From: ARS98 sp030744725
Lineage (GTDB): Bacteria > Planctomycetota > Planctomycetia > Pirellulales > Pirellulaceae
NCBI GenBank assembly: GCA_030744725.1
Contig: JASLPZ010000385.1
Coordinates: 1-6,378, forward strand
Reading direction: 5' to 3'
Length of the DNA: 6,378 bases
Position 1 is the first letter of the stretch; each line of letters begins with the position of its first letter. Of this stretch, positions 5,174-6,378 are shown piece after piece. Below the pieces are notes generated by a model. That model ran no database searches and had not been told where the DNA came from. It saw only the letters and a list, made by a program, of their open reading frames with translations. A program made the position numbers and the translations under genes.

Positions 5174-6157
5174 TTATCTCCGATCCGCCAACATCGCTTC
5201 CTCGCGAAACTGGCGGATGTCTCGGATCATCTCCAGCACGTTTTGGTACCGATCGCCGGGTTTCTTTCGCATTGCACGTGCACAAACTGCATCCAGTTCC
5301 TCGGGCACTTTGAGGTGTTGGGATACCTGGCTGGGTGGGGGTGGTGTGTAATGCAAGATGTTGTCGAACGTCTGTTTGATGGTCTCGCCTTTGAACGGTT
5401 CTTGCAGCGCCAGCAGTTCGTACAGGACTACGCCCAGGCTGAAGATATCCGTGCGCTCATCGACTGGCACGTCCTGAACCTGTTCAGGTGACATGTAGAG
5501 CGGCGTGCCGGGCCGTCTGCCAGCGTTGGTGAGCCGTTCTTGCAAGCTGCTCTTGAACAGATCGTCGACGCCAACTTCGTTCGGCATTCCCCAGACTTTC
5601 GCGACTCCCCAGTCCATCAAATAGACCTCGCCGAAGAACCCGACCAGGATGTTCTCCGGCTTGACATCGCGGTGAATCACGCCCGACGTATGAGCGTATG
5701 TAAGCGCGTTGCTCGCCTGGACCAAGACCTCAAGCAGTCGGTCAAGAGAGTATCGATTCCTGGTCGGCTCGTCGCCTTGTGCGATCCGACACAAAATATT
5801 GAACAGGTTTTCGCCCTCGATCTTCTTCATGGCGAAGTAAATGTTCCCATCATCGTCCTTGCCAATCTCGTAAACCGGGACGGTGTTGGGGTGTGCCAAT
5901 TGTGCCGTGATGCGCGCTTCGCGCAACAGGCGTCGTCGTTGTACCGCATCCACTTTACGATCGGATAACAGCTTCTTGATGGCGACGGTCCGTCCCAAAT
6001 TGCCATCCTTGCAGGACAGGAGAACGCCGCCGCCTCCCCCAGCCATCTCTTTGAAGTTGCTGTACTTCTCAAAATCGTTGGTAAACCAATCGGGGAGCCC
6101 GGTATCGGTCGTGGAAAGGTAGATACCCGGGTAAGGGACTTCTTTCTGATCCGTCAT
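5174..6157 (-). CDS. Soluble Hanks-type serine/threonine protein kinase
   Basis: The protein is 327 residues and is essentially a single kinase domain. It shows a glycine-rich loop with five consecutive glycines (MAGGGGGV, 38-45), the ATP-anchoring lysine K61 in VAIKKL, the helix-C glutamate E80 (LLREARITAQLAHPN), the catalytic loop IHRDVKPEN (161-169, D164), DWG in place of DFG (182-184, D182), the activation segment end GTPLYMSPEQ (217-226), and DIFSLGVVLYELL (237-249). The C-lobe ends with RAMRKKPGDRY (294-304). All residues needed for catalysis are present. No transmembrane segment, PASTA, TPR or WD repeat follows, unlike the many membrane-anchored planctomycete kinases; the C-terminal residues after about 310 form a short tail. 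Residues 1-35 are a polar leader of unknown role. No strong Shine-Dalgarno precedes ATG 6157, but no better in-frame start exists. Substrate is unknown; proximity to the glutamine synthetase gene alone does not imply a link. Confidence 0.92.
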   Translation of the reverse strand: MTDQKEVPYPGIYLSTTDTGLPDWFTNDFEKYSNFKEMAGGGGGVLLSCKDGNLGRTVAIKKLLSDRKVDAVQRRRLLREARITAQLAHPNTVPVYEIGKDDDGNIYFAMKKIEGENLFNILCRIAQGDEPTRNRYSLDRLLEVLVQASNALTYAHTSGVIHRDVKPENILVGFFGEVYLMDWGVAKVWGMPNEVGVDDLFKSSLQERLTNAGRRPGTPLYMSPEQVQDVPVDERTDIFSLGVVLYELLALQEPFKGETIKQTFDNILHYTPPPPSQVSQHLKVPEELDAVCARAMRKKPGDRYQNVLEMIRDIRQFREEAMLADRR

Positions 6158-6378
6158 GACGCATTTCTCTGGTGCTTCATCGCAAAACCCCCAATGTAGC
6201 GGCTTGCTTTCGCATTGGCAGTCGATGGACTACAACCTGCGCGAGCCACATAGTTTCACAAATCGCGCGATTTCGCGCAAAGAAACCTTATTTGCACACT
6301 CAGGCAACTCCCAGCAATAAATGTACCGTCAGGTTTTCTGCGGCTGAATGCGGACGGCGTATTTGGAGATCGTGGTGT
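6158..6378. other. Upstream region of the kinase gene with a 14-bp palindrome
   Basis: No coding frame is supported here. AAATCGCGCGATTT at 6260-6273 is a perfect 14-bp palindrome, about 103 bp before the kinase start codon, followed by a further CGCG-containing segment (CGCGC at 6274-6278). It could be an operator. No convincing -35/-10 pair for the kinase was found. Confidence 0.4.

Overview
The window looks like a chromosomal segment of a planctomycete, probably Pirellula/Rhodopirellula-like. This rests on moderately high GC, a CsrA domain joined to a receiver-like domain, an alpha-alpha toroid protein translationally coupled to a DUF362 protein, a type II (eukaryote-like) glutamine synthetase, and a Hanks-type kinase with a DWG motif. 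The assignment comes from recalled family patterns, not from a search.

Left part (1-1608). A leftward gene starts at 533 and runs off the left edge. It has an N-terminal CsrA domain, a helical linker and the start of a response-regulator receiver fold. Its upstream region carries a strong Shine-Dalgarno, a tandem near-palindromic repeat, and a perfect hairpin whose loop on the transcribed strand is GGA, the sequence CsrA proteins bind. From about 600 to 1608 I find no convincing protein gene. This stretch holds a 23-bp tandem duplication, a strong leftward intrinsic terminator (812-855), a plausible leftward promoter (1174-1203) that would make a transcript of about 355 nt without a good ORF, and some small repeats and palindromes.

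Middle part (1609-3614). Two rightward genes overlap by ATGA. The first is a squalene-cyclase/prenyltransferase-like alpha-alpha toroid protein. The second is a DUF362 protein with a twin-arginine-like hydrophobic N-terminus. They probably form a two-gene operon whose biochemical role is unknown.

Right part (3615-6378). An intrinsic terminator lies between the DUF362 gene and the convergent, leftward type II glutamine synthetase gene. Upstream of this gene is an exact sigma-54 (-24/-12) consensus promoter at 4942-4958, which implies a leader of about 206 nt with several hairpins. Further right is a leftward soluble Ser/Thr protein kinase consisting essentially of a kinase domain only. The last 220 bases hold no gene start I can support, but they include a 14-bp perfect palindrome.

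The clearest functional stories are nitrogen-type (sigma-54) control of glutamine synthetase and possible CsrA self-regulation. The most open one is the toroid/DUF362 pair. I found no CRISPR array, tRNA, rRNA, insertion sequence or phage gene.
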